Assembly (NCBI GenBank): GCA_914767715.1
Contig: OU612074.1
Location: forward strand, 19,270,062-19,330,061
Length of the DNA stretch: 60,000 nucleotides
Direction of reading: 5' to 3'
DNA from: Membranipora membranacea
Taxonomy: Eukaryota > Bryozoa > Gymnolaemata > Cheilostomatida > Membraniporidae
The notes below the pieces were generated by a model. The model was not told where the DNA came from, searched no databases, and saw only the letters and a list, made by a program, of their open reading frames with translations. Position 1 is the first letter of the stretch. Each line of letters opens with the position of its first letter. Below are positions 39,301 through 51,533 of this stretch, piece after piece. The translations under genes and the position numbers were made by a program.

Positions 39301-42237
39301 TGAGTATAGGTTTAGCTGCTAACTCAGCTTGTTTAGCGACGTACTCCGGACCCTTCAGTAAAGCTTGTATCTCTAACTCCATAGCTGTACGAGGCTGGTG
39401 GTACATGGCCTCTGACTTACTGTATTATAGGAAATAACACAATCATCATAATATATTATATTATATATATTATTAGTATATATGAGCTTAAGTACGTTGA
39501 TCAAACTCTACATGATTCCCTGCACATACATTAGCATAGAAGAACAATTATTTCAGGAGACAAGATAAAAAATGTATTAGATGTCCCTCAATCAAGCTCT
39601 TGAATTTAATGATGTTATTAAGTTGATTTGAGTGTATATCTGTGTGTTCGGCACAACATGTTGAATCTCTATGCAATGCTTATTGGTGGTATTACAGAAA
39701 AAAGAATTAACCGCAAATCCAAACTTAATCTAGAGAGAAAAAAGATAGTAAGGCAATGTTCATAGTGGCATCAACTCGATTCAACTGCCTGTAATTGTCA
39801 TAAACAGTGACTATCAGTATAAGATACTTACGCAGAGGGCATAGATAATGTAGCCTTCTCTAGAGGGAAGCTCTGATGAGGCTGTACTCGGTTATCCTCT
39901 ACCAACGTCTTCCATTTCTCTAACTGCTCTTTATTCTCTGTGTACGTGGTAACTCGTTCAGCCTGATATATTTAGAGAAGAGAAGTGAGTATATTTTTTC
40001 AGACTAATTAGACTTATCGCTTCATCTCAAATTGATATGACAGTTTTTTTGAATGCCGGTTTCAAATACCCGATACTGATTGAAACAAAAACTTGGATAT
40101 GTGAAAGAAACATCAACTTATAACAAAGGCAGAATAGTTATCTGTAGATAGTATACATTCTTGTGTCAATCTGACAATATTTGTTGGGTTTGGAGAATGT
40201 TTCTTCCATGTATCAACAACGACAGTATATTCCGTCCCCAAATGTTCCATTACAACCTCCCTGATGTGAAAAATTAACTCCCATAAAATGGATACTCTTT
40301 CATGCTCAATAAAATTGAAATATTTTCATTGCATAGGCATGTAGTTGAACTTTAGCCTTGTCACATGGCCACTGGTTTTTTGTGGCCGCGTGACAAGGCT
40401 AGTTAAACTTACTGTATGTGAATGGATAGAACAAATACATAACATTGTAAAAATGTCTCCACATATGCTCCGGAACTTATAGAGTGTGTAATATAAACTA
40501 TAACAAACACAAATCAGCTACACCTGATACAATTATATATGGTATGCCTTTCATAATAAACACATAGCTCTCTAGCATGTACCAAAATCACATCAAGTTT
40601 ACATACCTCCCTAATATGGATAGCCTCGGCTGGTTTCTCTATCTTATCTCTGCCGTCCTGTTTCCTCAGTATAGATTTCACTGCGAGTTCCTCTGTACCA
40701 TGTAGTGATTTCAGCAGAGATTTAAAGTCTACCTTCTGTTGTACACCTTCAGAAAAAAAAAACACCAAAACATTCATGAATTTGTAGTTCTACACCGCTT
40801 TCAGTCAGAAGTGCTGAAATTTTCGGTAAATTTTTTCGCACGAAGAAGCACACCTTGGTATGAGGATCGATTTAAATGTTTTATGTTGTTGTTCTGATCC
40901 ACGCATGTAACAGAAGTCAGTCATCAGGTTAACACAAGAAAAAAAAATGATACGGCTGATGCAAAATCATAAGAATCGGGATGGAAAATAGAAAGTATTG
41001 GGTATTCAGATAGTAACTTTTGTCCAAGATGGGAATTTTTCGTTTCATGTTCAGATTTAAACAGCCCTATATGACTGTCAAGGAAACGACGACATCATTT
41101 ATAAGCTCTGGTTATACCTCTGTTGTGGTATTCTGATGTTCCGAGTGTGGTCTCATTCCTCTGTATAATCGGCGCCTTCTTCCCATCCATACTTTGTATG
41201 GACTTTATTAGCTTAGCATGACTTGTCTCCTGATAAAGAATATCAAGAACACCATGACCTAATTAACAAGTAGACAACTTCAAATAATAATATAAGTAAT
41301 GGCTATTTCCATTTAACTCGGCTCAGCAGTACGACCTTAACTTTAAAGTCTCACCAAGACTGGCGAAAGGTCTGTGTGGGTATTTTATAAGATCAAACAT
41401 ACCAGTTGCAACAAAATCCAAGATGACCGTTTCTTGACCAAACAAACGCAGACTTTGTTTTATGGTCATATTATATCTTTCAGCCTAAAGATTTACATCG
41501 GCAATGGCATATACAAATTGAGGAGGTATATAAGTTTAGCTTTATTTTTATTAATAAGTTCATCTTAATTCTAACATTGTGTGTATTCGTTTTTATCAAT
41601 ATTTGAACCACTGCTGCCACAGCTAGGCTTTGCCCAGCATAGCCACCAGACAAAATTTAAAATAGAGAGTTGTGGCATCAAAACACTAATAAAAATGTTG
41701 GATCTCAGCTAGATTTTAAAGGCATCTGATTGGTCAACAACAACATTTGTCATCACTAATGGTGGATGGCTGGGGAAGAAGATACTCCCTACATTTTGAG
41801 AGCTCATATAACTCCATTCAAAGCTGCTGGCTAGATGTTTTGATGCCACAACTCTGTATTTAAATTTTTGACTGGTGGCTCTGCTGGGCAAAGCCCAGCT
41901 ATGTCAGCAGTGGTTAAAGCTTCAAAATTTAACTTACATTGGGTTTATCTGCTTCCATATCGTCATCATCCTCAGCTGGTTTTTTCACTGGCTTTTTCTT
42001 TCCTTTTTTCCCTCCATTTCTCCGTCTTTTCTTTGATACTTCACCATCACCATTTTGATTTCCACTGTTTTTTGTTTGCTGTAATTTTACCCCAGCACTG
42101 TTTTTGTTAGATTTGTTTTTGTTATTAGGAGTTACAACCTTGCTCTGAGGTTTCTGTTTCTTCTTCACAGCAGAGTGCGAGTCTGGTTTGTCAGGAGATC
42201 CATTTACATTACTTTTGGGTAGCTTTTTCTTCACCAT
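33227..42237 (-). CDS. UTP14: UTP14, small-subunit processome protein (3' end missing)
   Basis: UTP14 is a nucleolar U3 snoRNP/SSU-processome component that activates the helicase DHX37/Dhr1 in 18S rRNA maturation. Thirteen phase-consistent exons (about 689 codons): 41938-42237, 41118-41229, 40607-40746, 39832-39962, 39276-39419, 38639-38752, 37844-37967, 36992-37157, 35961-36086, 35213-35523, 34571-34677, 33915-34047, 33227-33386. The first exon is a Lys-rich tail starting MVKKKLPK. Family landmarks in order: HAKLIKSIQSMDGKKAPIIQR, TLGTSEYHNRG, FPLEKA, PRTAMELEIQALL, KIKSRKYH, KFAKMAKRYGKF, acidic Ser/Asp/Glu tracts, NPWM, and ITQAFADDDVVEEF. Exon 10 has five DSGKG(G/V)R-type repeats. The usual C-terminus (the LPGWG-type region and about 200 further residues) is not found downstream; PDE9-like exons follow. 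If exon 13 spliced to 32537, phase 1 would give an immediate TAG. Confidence 0.93.
33501..33521. repeat. (AC)n microsatellite
   Basis: Short pure dinucleotide run in UTP14 intron 12. Confidence 0.8.
35272..35380 (-). repeat. 21-bp coding tandem repeat in UTP14 exon 10
   Basis: Five units encode DSGKGGR or DSGKGVR, the last diverged (GSGK). Frame-preserving, basic and Gly-rich; copy number probably varies between alleles. Confidence 0.85.
38310..38540 (-). mobile_element. tRNA-derived SINE (family B) in UTP14 intron 6
   Basis: The minus-strand 5' head reads GGAGGTGGCTCAGTTGGTTA (A box) and, further on, GTGGGTTCAAATCCCAC (B box and T arm). The anticodon arm is replaced by a 9-bp perfect hairpin (CTTCAACAC, loop, GTGTTGAAG). 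The body contains CCCCCAGGTGTGCTCCGACC. A diverged copy lies at 39040-39247. The expanded anticodon stem and the body argue against a functional tRNA. Confidence 0.82.
39040..39247 (-). mobile_element. tRNA-derived SINE (family B), second copy, in UTP14 intron 5
   Basis: Shares the body (GGGGGACCAACCAA.CCCCAGTAG on the plus strand) and a degraded B box with the copy at 38310-38540. The head is truncated and mutated. Confidence 0.75.
40354..40402. repeat. Hairpin MITE remnant in UTP14 intron 3
   Basis: AGCCTTGTCAC.TGGCCAC is followed, after a short T-rich loop, by its near-complement GTGGCC.CGTGACAAGGCT. Confidence 0.65.
41606..41915. mobile_element. 310-bp MITE with ~80-bp inverted ends in UTP14 intron 1
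   Basis: The left end AACCACTGCTGCCACAGCTA and the inverted right end AACCACTGCTGACATAGCTG stay complementary for about 80 bp with few mismatches (shared GGCTTTGCCCAGCA and GAGTTGTGGCATCAAAACA). No coding capacity; target duplication unclear. It ends 16 bp before the intron's donor-side exon boundary. Confidence 0.85.
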
Positions 42238-44515
42238 GATGTTGCTGAGATTATATACTGTAGTATAGGAGGTCAGGAAATGATAGGCTACTGTCCGCTG
42301 AGTGCTCTTCAGACTGCAATTCAAAATTTAACCACATCAACATCACTGTCATTTTGAGCAATCGATTGATTAAACTGTGATAATGTGGTACGGGAAATCT
42401 CGAAAGGGTGGAACACCTGGCCGTTACCTGGCTAGGGTTTGGTTCTCAGGCTAACGGTATCTAGCTAACCAAACTCACCATGAATGAGCCGAGAGAGGAT
42501 AACTCCTGGGTAGAGAATTCCTGGATAGCTATCTTCAGCCTAGAGAGGGTCGTACTGGTGGCAAAGCCAACCTAGCAGAGCTGTTTCCTGAGGGTCGTAC
42601 TGGTGGCAAAGCCAACCTAGCAGAGCTGTTTACTGAGGGTCGTACTGGTGGCAAAGCCAACCTAGCAGAGCTGTTTACTGAGGGTCGTACTGGTGGCAAA
42701 GCCAACCTAGCAGAGCTGTTTACTGAGGGTCGTACTGGTGGCAAAGCCAACCTAGCAGAGCTGTTTACTGAGGGTCGTACTGGTGGCAAAGCCAACCTAG
42801 CAGAGCTGGTGTCTCGAGTAGCTTACAAGCGGAGCTTGTAGCGGGTGCATTTATATCTGATAGTATACGTTGCGAAGCGGGATGTACCCTGACCTTGCCC
42901 TCTGAGCAGATTGAGCGGGACGCACCCGGAACCTGGACTGTGTAGCCTTAGCTATATGAGGTGTATTGACTATATATTCAGACCGGACACTGAAACGCAC
43001 TTGCTAGGAGTAATATTGGAAATGCGATAGACTGTCTGTGATAATACTGTAAGACGGTGCAGCCGTCTTAATATTGAGTTCCATGTCGATAATTGCTAAG
43101 ATTAAATGTGTATAGAATATATATTTATGATGTCCGTGAGATTGCTTCTGCAATAAATATATATATGTTGAAGCCGTCTACATGATATTGATAATATAAT
43201 ATGTTCCAGTTTAAATCAGGGTAGATAACCCTTTTCACATCAGAATGACTCTGTTTGACTTTGAATATTCTATATTTAGAATATTCAAAATTAGTAGGCA
43301 TGATACATCCATTATAATAGCAGACAGCAAGAGTTGTCCCCTCAATAATGCGTGTTACTGGGCTCGCTACATTATTTATAGCCTCAAAACTACCTCAGAT
43401 AATCTCAAGGTATGACATGTGAACAGATATGCCTTGCTTTGGTACCAAATTGATATACCAGAAAAGCGCACTGACCACAAGATATATTATTGCATACATA
43501 TCTCTGATCGATAGAAAGTGACTAAATTCCCTTAACGCAAGTACCATCACAAGGATTTCGGCAACCCGAGTTAAGCTTTACTTATTAAGGGCGGTTACAT
43601 CTAGGGTACTCGTACTAAAGTGACTATAACGGTCAGTGTGCCAGAAGAGTGATGGATAGCCTATGGCATGGAACGCTAGCATGGTCTTATTGAGTGAACC
43701 CAAAAATCACAAGGCTAGGAAATGAGATAGGGTTTAGAGTGAAAAGAGTTATTAAATGTTCACGCAAGTCCTTTGCAGTCTTCGTGTTTGACAATTAGGC
43801 AACTAGACTGACCATCCACTGCTTCGGCCGCTTTGTCGTAGGCCGTATTGTCAGTGATGTTCACAATGTTAGCTTGGCATGGGAAAAATCCCTCTGATTA
43901 TAGATTTGACCTCTGACATCTCTCTAGCTCACACTAGTAGAGGAGTTCCAACAGTTTTATGCGATATACATTCAATAACTCACATTAAATCATAGGTATG
44001 TATAATTACATATAAAGGGATAGGCCTGGCGCTAGATATAACATACAAAATAATTTTTTTGGTTCTATGATAGCTACAACTATCAGTATCTTAACTAACA
44101 AATGCATGATGATTGTTATATATATATATATAATCCCACATATATATATATATATTTGTATATGATAAATGACTATCAAACTAGCAGCTCATAATTCTAG
44201 CTAGCTGAGTTAAGAGCCTTGAATCTGGCCGACTAGGTACTGGTATGTCCTAAAGTTACTACTAAGATGATGAGATGTACTAGCACTAGCAGATTACCTT
44301 ACTTACTAGCTAGAACTAGTACTAGCTAGTAGTATTACAGTTAGCAAGTTTGTAAATTAGTATGAGACAGAGTAGCAGGATCAATACTTAAGACTTAAAT
44401 TCACTACAAGTACATGATCATGTATGTAATCAAATCACCCCCCCCCCCTTCAACAACAAGCAAAGTCAAAGGCCAGTGAATCATGCATTCATGGGGCCCT
44501 GGGACTTACATGTCA
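42238..44515. other. UTP14 upstream region and intergenic sequence
   Basis: Contains the probable UTP14 5' UTR and promoter, the minisatellite at 42545-42808, AT microsatellites (44118-44155) and a run of C near 44434. No further coding exon is recognised. Confidence 0.5.
42545..42808. repeat. 45-bp minisatellite, about 5.9 copies
   Basis: The unit starts GAGGGTCGTACTGGTGGCAA, and all copies are nearly identical. As 45 is a multiple of 3, the array is open on both strands: EGRTGGKANLAELFT on plus and LPPVRPSVNSSARLA on minus. It lies about 300 bp upstream of the UTP14 start codon. No splice context or longer protein is evident, so I call it a minisatellite. Confidence 0.85.
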
Positions 44516-44610
44516 TTACTTTGCCAATGTCCACTATCAACCACCCAAAAAACACCAAACCACCAGTTTGGTGTTTTTTGGGTGGTTGATAGTGGACATT
44601 GGCAAAGTAA
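44516..44610. mobile_element. Perfect 45-bp-arm hairpin MITE
   Basis: Arms 44516-44560 and 44566-44610 are exact reverse complements with the loop CACCA. The ends read TTACTTTGCCAATGTCC. Related motifs (GGACATTGGCAAAGTA) occur in the transposon copies near 3103-3117 and 10908-10922, and a decayed relative at about 53233-53338. Confidence 0.88.
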
Positions 44611-44888
44611 CCTGACCTCAACACTGCCATATCCTTGATATAATCCTAATAAGAGTGAACTAAGCCATGAATAAGTAAAGATTTTGAAGTTATTAGTAAT
44701 TTTTACATGAGGATCAAAATTGTTAAAACCAACACATGTTATTTAAGGCCTAAGTTTCAGTTTCGTAATAGCAGCTTAAGGGTTGATGGAGAAACCCCCA
44801 AACCATGTGGTAAGACTAGGGTTACTTTTCTTGAATGCTGAAGGTAGAAAAATGATCCTTTTATAAATAGACAACAAATTGATGATAG

Positions 44889-44898
44889 TTTGCAATGA
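44889..44898. repeat. Target-site duplication of the MULE (left)
   Basis: TTTGCAATGA, repeated exactly at 52907-52916 on the other side. The TSD could be 8-10 bp, depending on whether the last two bases belong to the element. Confidence 0.85.
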
Positions 44899-45649
44899 AT
44901 CTACGACATTTAGACCCAACAATCTAGACCCAACCAAATAGACCCACTACAAAATAGACCCAATACAAAATAAACCCACTACAAACTAGACCCAGAACAA
45001 ACTAGACCCAATTTATCACGATTGACAAAGGCTGCAAAATCAAGTCTATACTCTCATAAAAGCTCTTTCTTGATTGGCCATGTTTTTTAATCTTTCTTTT
45101 CCCACACCACCAGCTAAGCCCAAAGTTTTCATTGGTTGAATACTTGTTACCAAATAGACCCAACTATTTCATTGGTTCTTAACTAACTATAGTACTGGGT
45201 GATAAACTTCATGCTGTGAGCAACATCGTTATCCGGAAAGGCAATTTATCAGTAGAGGGGATTGTCCTCTTTATATGCATGGGTAGGAAATTTCAAATTT
45301 AGAAAATGCTTTCATACCAATAGTCAGGGAGGGAATGATTTTTTCAGTTTTCACAATAAATTCAGACAACTATTTGTTAAACCAAACCTCGATAATTTCA
45401 ATCAAGGCGTATAAGAAACAGCCAAAACAAAAACATGTCCACCAAAGTTTATGATGGAACTTCTGTCGTTGACGCAATCTTGCTCAGACACTGATTTGAG
45501 CAAGGAGAATTCTCTCTGCTCAGATCAAAACTTTAAAATCCTTGGTTCAAGTATGTGAAAAAACCTGTTGTTGTCAAAGTTTATCTCAGTCTTTTAATTA
45601 ACATGTGAGTGAGTCAACTGTGGAGGACGAGACTACAAAAATTGTCCAC

Positions 45650-46075
45650 CCTGACATCACTACATGGGTTTAAAGCTTCTCACTCATAGAACGCAAACTG
45701 TAACCTCTGGTAGCAATGTATCAACACAGGGCTGCATACTCTCTATTATTCTGTTTTCCATGTATGTTGAGACAATGATACAACACTTTACTCTTTCTCC
45801 ATACTAAAATACACGGATGATACAATCAAATTCGAAAATATATATAAAGGGGAAACATATACAAGCTGAGATTACCAACATCCCCTCCTGGTGTGATGAA
45901 AACCACCTACTCATTAACCCCAGTAACAAATTCACAAATCACCGACATGAACTCAACCCAGATCCACTCATCCTCAAACAAAATTGCATTGAACGAGTCC
46001 AGAAGTACAAATATCTGGATACTTTTGTCACTTTGAAACTTCAATTTTCTGCCAGTACAAATCTCGTCGCATAGC
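45650..46075 (+). pseudogene. Non-LTR retrotransposon reverse-transcriptase fragment
   Basis: The translation shows the RT palm region in order, with breaks: STQGCILSIILFSMYV (motif before the active site), LKYTDDTI (a degenerate ADD catalytic box), WCDENHLLINPSNK and NCIERVQKYKYLD. These match CR1/Jockey-like RTs. Stops separate the pieces and it has no ends, so it is a dead insertion into the MULE. Confidence 0.8.
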
Positions 46076-46224
46076 GATTATATAATGAGGCAGCCATATA
46101 TCAAAGTTTGGTGTCACCCCTAAGACAATGAAACTTGCCGACAGCGCATTTATTGAGTGCGTCTTCTTTTTCCATCTGGCAATCACCTTTGAACTTTATG
46201 AATTCCGACTCAAAACAATAGTAT

Positions 46225-46257
<33 letters not shown>

Positions 46258-46599
46258 CTATCAGTTATCCTGACTGTATATAGTCCAAAGTTATCGATTT
46301 TATTGCATGAGTGATTCAATTGTATTGAGGCAACAGGTTGTAGCGTGATGATGAAAATGGGGCAGCTGAAATAAAGCTAATCCGTCTGTCTATATATTTT
46401 ACTTTTTGCTTCAATTAACGCAAAAGGTTAATAATTCCTGCAATTAACTTCTGAGTCAAGACATATTTTATATCAGAATCTCACTGTATTATGTAATATC
46501 AACATTGATCTACAGTTCACTGAACCAACAAGTGATGGTTTAGTTTTTGCAAAAAAAATTTATTGTTTTAACAGATCACAGGAACAGGTTGAGACGCAT

Positions 46600-49302
46600 T
46601 TATAAAACACTCTTGGCACCATGTCTCCGCAGTCTCTGCCAGTTCAGGTCTCTTTGATAGTTATCCCATGCCTGCTTTAGGGTGGCATCGCTAGCTACGT
46701 ATTTCTTCAGCTGCTTGTTCACTTTAACATTATTTTCCACCAATGTTTGAACAGTTTTAGTTGTCTCCGACTCGCTCCCCAGCACTTCCAACAACTCCCA
46801 CAGCACCAGGTTTGGCTTGCCAGCATTTCTGCTCAGTTTATTGTGCCATCCTATAAGCAGTCGCAAATTCCACATAAATTTCTATTATTACATTTTCATA
46901 ATGCGTAACAATATTCACGTATAAGTTTATCTATTGTGGTCCTCTTCAACATTCATTCTAGGGTAGATAGGGTTAAGAAACGCATTTACCAAAAGACTGC
47001 AATTGTGCTAGCATTGCTGTAATTGGAAATCTTTTTAATAATTAACAAAATGAATATATATATATATTCATATCAATGATAGCCACGCTTTAATGTGGAG
47101 TAAAACAAGGCTGTAAGTCAGTTAACAATCTTACCTTCTAGGGAGTTGTTGGTTCGAGTTGTGCTCCCGAACACTACCCAGTCTGCCACCCTTTGGAACC
47201 ATGTGGCTTCCATTTACTCCAATAGCTGGTCACAGTTGACATCGTTGAGAGCCAGACTGTCTCTCCTTAGTTGAGGAATGGCCTCGTTTGTGACAACATC
47301 TTTAGGAAGAACAGCCAGGCCCATCACTCGCCTGACAAACCTCGTCACATCATCATTTATGTTGTATTTTATAACTAAATCTGTAGAAAGGCACAACAAA
47401 TAGGTATTTACAAAACAAACTTGATTTCATAGGCGGCCCAAAAATGATTTAAATCGCTCATAGACCATGTCCCCTGCCCCTTTCTATTTCCATTGTGCCT
47501 ACACTCAAGACCCTTGACTGAAGAGGTAGTTCAGGTAGAATCTGGAATTTGGCAATTGATAATGACATAGTTAGATGATTTATGATGTTATGCTATAAGT
47601 AAGTTATGGTACTAATGGCTTGTGACAACTCACAAAAATTATGTTAACTCTGGTGAAAGTTATGACTATATTTCCAAAACATAATAACCAGCTTACCATG
47701 TATACTTTGGACTTTTCTCCAGATTGCCTGACGGAAGTGAAACAGGCAGCCTTGTCTGTCACAGGCTGGGAGAACACTCCGTAGTGCTGGCCAAAGTCCT
47801 GTCTCAAAGTCGGCTATTATTCTGCGTACCTTCTCCACTTTCTTGCTGTCTCTAATGACAGACAGCACTTCATTGAGAACCTGTAATGGTAACAAAATGT
47901 TAAATAATTATTCATCAGCTTCCACACCAAATGATTCAGTCAAACAATAGTGGCAACTTGTCTATATATTGAACTATGATAACTTCAATGTAGACAATGA
48001 TTTTTATGGAACTCCGAGAATATTCTTTTTAACTTCATACTTTCTTTTTAGCCGACCAAAGTCACTCGGGCGACAAACAAGACCATGCCATTGAAAGAAA
48101 ATAATTCAAATTAAAAAGAAAAATAGAAAATTAAAAGAATGATGAAGATACTGTGACAATTTTTTATCAGATAGGTGCCATACTTTGAACTCCTGCGTCA
48201 CAAAATCCGGTAATTATTTTACTATGCCGAAAATTAAGATTAATCGATTTTTATTCAGTTTTATCACACAAAGTATCAAAGTTTTAAATAGTGCCAATGT
48301 GACGATCAAATGACAGAGCCTTTTCAGTTACAATCATTGTAATCTGTCTGTGTCGTAATTACCAAATTAAAATAACTTCATTTCATGATCCAAAGGGAGT
48401 GGTCTACTCAATATCGATGAAAGAACAACACCCAAATTGTAATATGCATACGACTGTGTGCGCTTACTAAATCCAGGGTAGCAAATAAAATGTAAGAATA
48501 TTGATAGCAAGGTGTGCTCACCCTTTCATAATCCTGTGTGCTTTTTCCCCGACATCAGTACATATATACCAGGAACTTGGACATTCTGGGCCAAAAAGAT
48601 GTTGATGGTGAACAGTTGGACAGATGGGGGCCTCACAATCTTAAACGTTCCATCCATGCACCTGCAAAGTTATTATTAAAACAAATTAGTTGTAGAGAGG
48701 CACCTGATTCACAACACCAAGATGCTAAAGCATGAGGATGTAGTGAAAAGGTTTAAATTGTTTTTTTATGAATAGAAATAAAATATGTTAACCAGTATGG
48801 CAGCCATGCTATAAAACCAACCACTCACCACAACTCAGCTGCAGCAAGCATGCCTATTTGGTCTGAGGTTCCCATGAGAATGTGTCTGTTCGTTCTTCCA
48901 TTGTCTATGTCAACCCAAATGTCACTCAGGATGAACTCCGGGTCTCTAGGCATCTGCAAACATAATCATATTGCTTCCTTGCACTTCACATTAATGGCTG
49001 AACGTTCAACATCTACATTTATTTCATCAATTTGATCTTTGGATTGTGAAGACACGATCCATATCGAGGTTTCCTGCTCGCGATGAATTATAAGAAAGGC
49101 TTCATTGCATACTTACTGTAAACTGGAGGGTTGTTGGGTGTGGAGGCCGAACAGTTTGCCTCTGACGCTGTATTTTCCTCTTCAAGTTGAGCGGATTTGC
49201 TGCCAGCGGTATAAGATGGGTTGGAAAGGCAGTCCTATCTTTGTTGATATTTCCGTAAACCATCCTATCTGGAAAGAGGTTTTCTTTGGCCTGTGCCTTC
49301 AG
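46600..49302 (-). pseudogene. MULE transposase with six recognised exons, two lesions
   Basis: MULE transposases cut and paste DNA through a DDE catalytic core. Exons on the minus strand: 49117-49302, 48829-48953, 48522-48661, 47697-47880, 47135-47380, 46600-46850, all with GT..AG ends. Landmarks: NLKRKIQRQRQ, then ILMGTSDQIGMLAAAELW, CMDGTFKIV (first Asp), ADFETGLWPALRSVLP (second Asp), GCLFHFRQAIWRKVQ (Cys/His), TTRTNNSLEGWHNKL (Glu), stop at 46600. Two defects: exon 3 is 140 nt where 139 keeps frame (an extra base after GKK, before TQDYER), and exon 5 has TAA at 47214-47216 where an aromatic residue is expected (LLE*MEATW). All three acidic residues survive. Upstream, GIKHRVHHSDMH near 49490-49545 may be remains of the N-terminal FLYWCH-type region. 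AATAAA lies just downstream (about 46560). Confidence 0.9.
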
Positions 49303-51368
49303 CTGGAAATCAAACATGACACTATCTTTTGTGTTACAGGGAAACTATTTTCTTACACACTAACCCCTCTCCTGATTTGCAACAAAACAGTCTTGATGTA
49401 CCAATATCTTGGTGCGAGACATTGATTTGCGATTTTATTGTTTCAAGACAGATACAGGCTCCATAGTAATTTCATCATATGCATCAACATGCATATCAGA
49501 ATGATGCACTCTATGTTTGATTCCCTGCAACAGTGATTTTGTATTGGCCAGCCACCCATCCCAGCTGGTCATGTCTGTTAGGATGAGGTCAATAAACACT
49601 AGAGGTCTATTGTTTGTTCATAAAAATAACTGCTATAAACAAGAAGGGTCAAACCCATGCCAATGCATGTAGAGAGGGATTAGATTAGGCATCCAGATTT
49701 TTTAGGTGTCAAATTGACACGTTAGGCTACACCAGCATTACCTGAATTGTACAGTATAGATAAAAATATGAATCAGATCGTGGGTTTATGTGTTGCGAAA
49801 AGAAGTGTTCAATGCCATTTGCCGTACATACAATGGCCTGAGCATATAGACTAGTTTGCTGTAGTTACTTGGCAAATTGACCAGTAGGGAGACATTGCAA
49901 ATTAACTAGGACTATTTGTCTTCCCTTTACAAAGTAGTAGGTAACTCTCATTCTGATGGCTGGCTTAGTTTTTCTTCCGTCGAAAAGTTCATTGTTTATC
50001 TGCTCAAGAAGTTGAGGTAATTCTCATGATTGTCAAAATCACATAACAGCTGAGTTATCCCACCACAGACCATCACCACTGTAGAGGACATGAGAACCGT
50101 ATACTTTCCATAATTTAATTGAGCCACTTAAACTACAAACATACATAAATATCTACCTTCTATGATACCATCATCAATCTTGATTTGCACTTTCCCTTCC
50201 AACATTGGTTGAAGATCGTTCTCTTATTCTTCTGAAAAACATACTTTGACATTCAATAAATCTACGTTTGGCTCAGCTTCGTAAAATCAATCCTTTATGA
50301 TCGTTTTTGGTTGCTGTTGACTTTTTAAGTGAACTTGGAGAAGGGCGCAGGCCAACAGATTGGCTGAAAAGTGCTCTGTGGATGTGTTGTAAGCGGAATT
50401 TGGTTGGCAGACATAATTGGCTGGTTTTATTATTCACTGTTATTTTGTCGCTTTTCTAGTCTTGGTGTTTCTCTGGGCAGAACGAAAAAAATTGCTGGTT
50501 CATTTGGTTATCAATCGATTATTTATGTGTATTTTTAATAGTTAAGACCAGATAGCAAGTAAAAAAACAGTCCATCTTAATGACAGTGTCGGATATAAAG
50601 ATATTTGCATAAGATGGTAACGAGAAACCCTATGATAATGAGCGCGCTTCGAACTGTTGCAGGTCTATGGTAGTATAATGTTGATATTCTGCTCTCGGAT
50701 GGAATGTGTTATATTCACAAGCGGAAATTTTATAATGCTCATATTGGTACATATGGCAACAATCATTACACAAAGTATCTTGGCCAACTTACAACCATGT
50801 ACATGGAGAGTATATTATATTCACATATACAGACAGAGATGATTAATACTTTCAGTCTCATTTTATGAAAAGCGTTCAGGAAAAATATTCTGCTGGTCAA
50901 ACAGACAGGGCATACAGCTATAGAAAAAGACAGTCCCTCAGAAGTATGATGTATGAGTCTGAGTATTATTCAAGATGGACCACATAAGTACTAAGCTTGT
51001 TTCTCAAATCGATGATCAATGAAAACTCTAATTTGTTAAACAGATAGAAAATTCTATGCTTAAGGCACATAGCTCTTTCACATTTGTAGCGCCCCAAAAT
51101 CTGATGACATGCAGTTGTTTGGCTGAGATTTTAACTGAAAGTTGCTAGAATTATTCTCTGGTTGATCAATGCTGAGATGAATGACAAAAGAGCAAAATAT
51201 GTTTTGAGCGATGAGCTCATTGTTTTGAGTAAGGATATCGCTCAAAAGAACCCTTCCCTGGTAACTAAATATGTAATGATGTATTTTAGTGCTAGCTGAT
51301 CCTGTTTATTTGTGTTCCTCACAAAAAGGCTATAATTCTGAGACCTATTGTTTATCCTTGGTGTCTAG

Positions 51369-51533
51369 GGTCACTAGCTCCAGAGAAACCCAGAACCACT
51401 GATCCGTACAATCATAGCAGAATCTCCCACAAGAAGCTGAGCACTCATGCTGCAAACAATATAAAGATCATGATTAAACTTGGTCAGATATTCCCACTAG
51501 AGCTGGAGGCGAAAAAAATAAACGAAGGGAACA
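51369..51533 (+). CDS. Candidate exon carried inside the MULE
   Basis: A 165-nt open stretch between an acceptor (tccttggtgtctag) and a donor (gtaagc), on the strand opposite to the transposase. It encodes a basic peptide including PYNHSRISHKKLSTHAANN and MIKLGQIFPLELEAKK. Entry phase 2, exit phase 1. I do not recognise it. It could be a captured host exon (as in Pack-MULEs), an accessory MULE gene, or chance. Confidence 0.3.

Noticed and set aside
49930-50030. Open minus-strand stretch (LLEQINNELFDGRKTKPAIR) upstream of the MULE transposase
   Set aside because: It could be an N-terminal exon, but its acceptor is poor and I see no family match, so it is not annotated.
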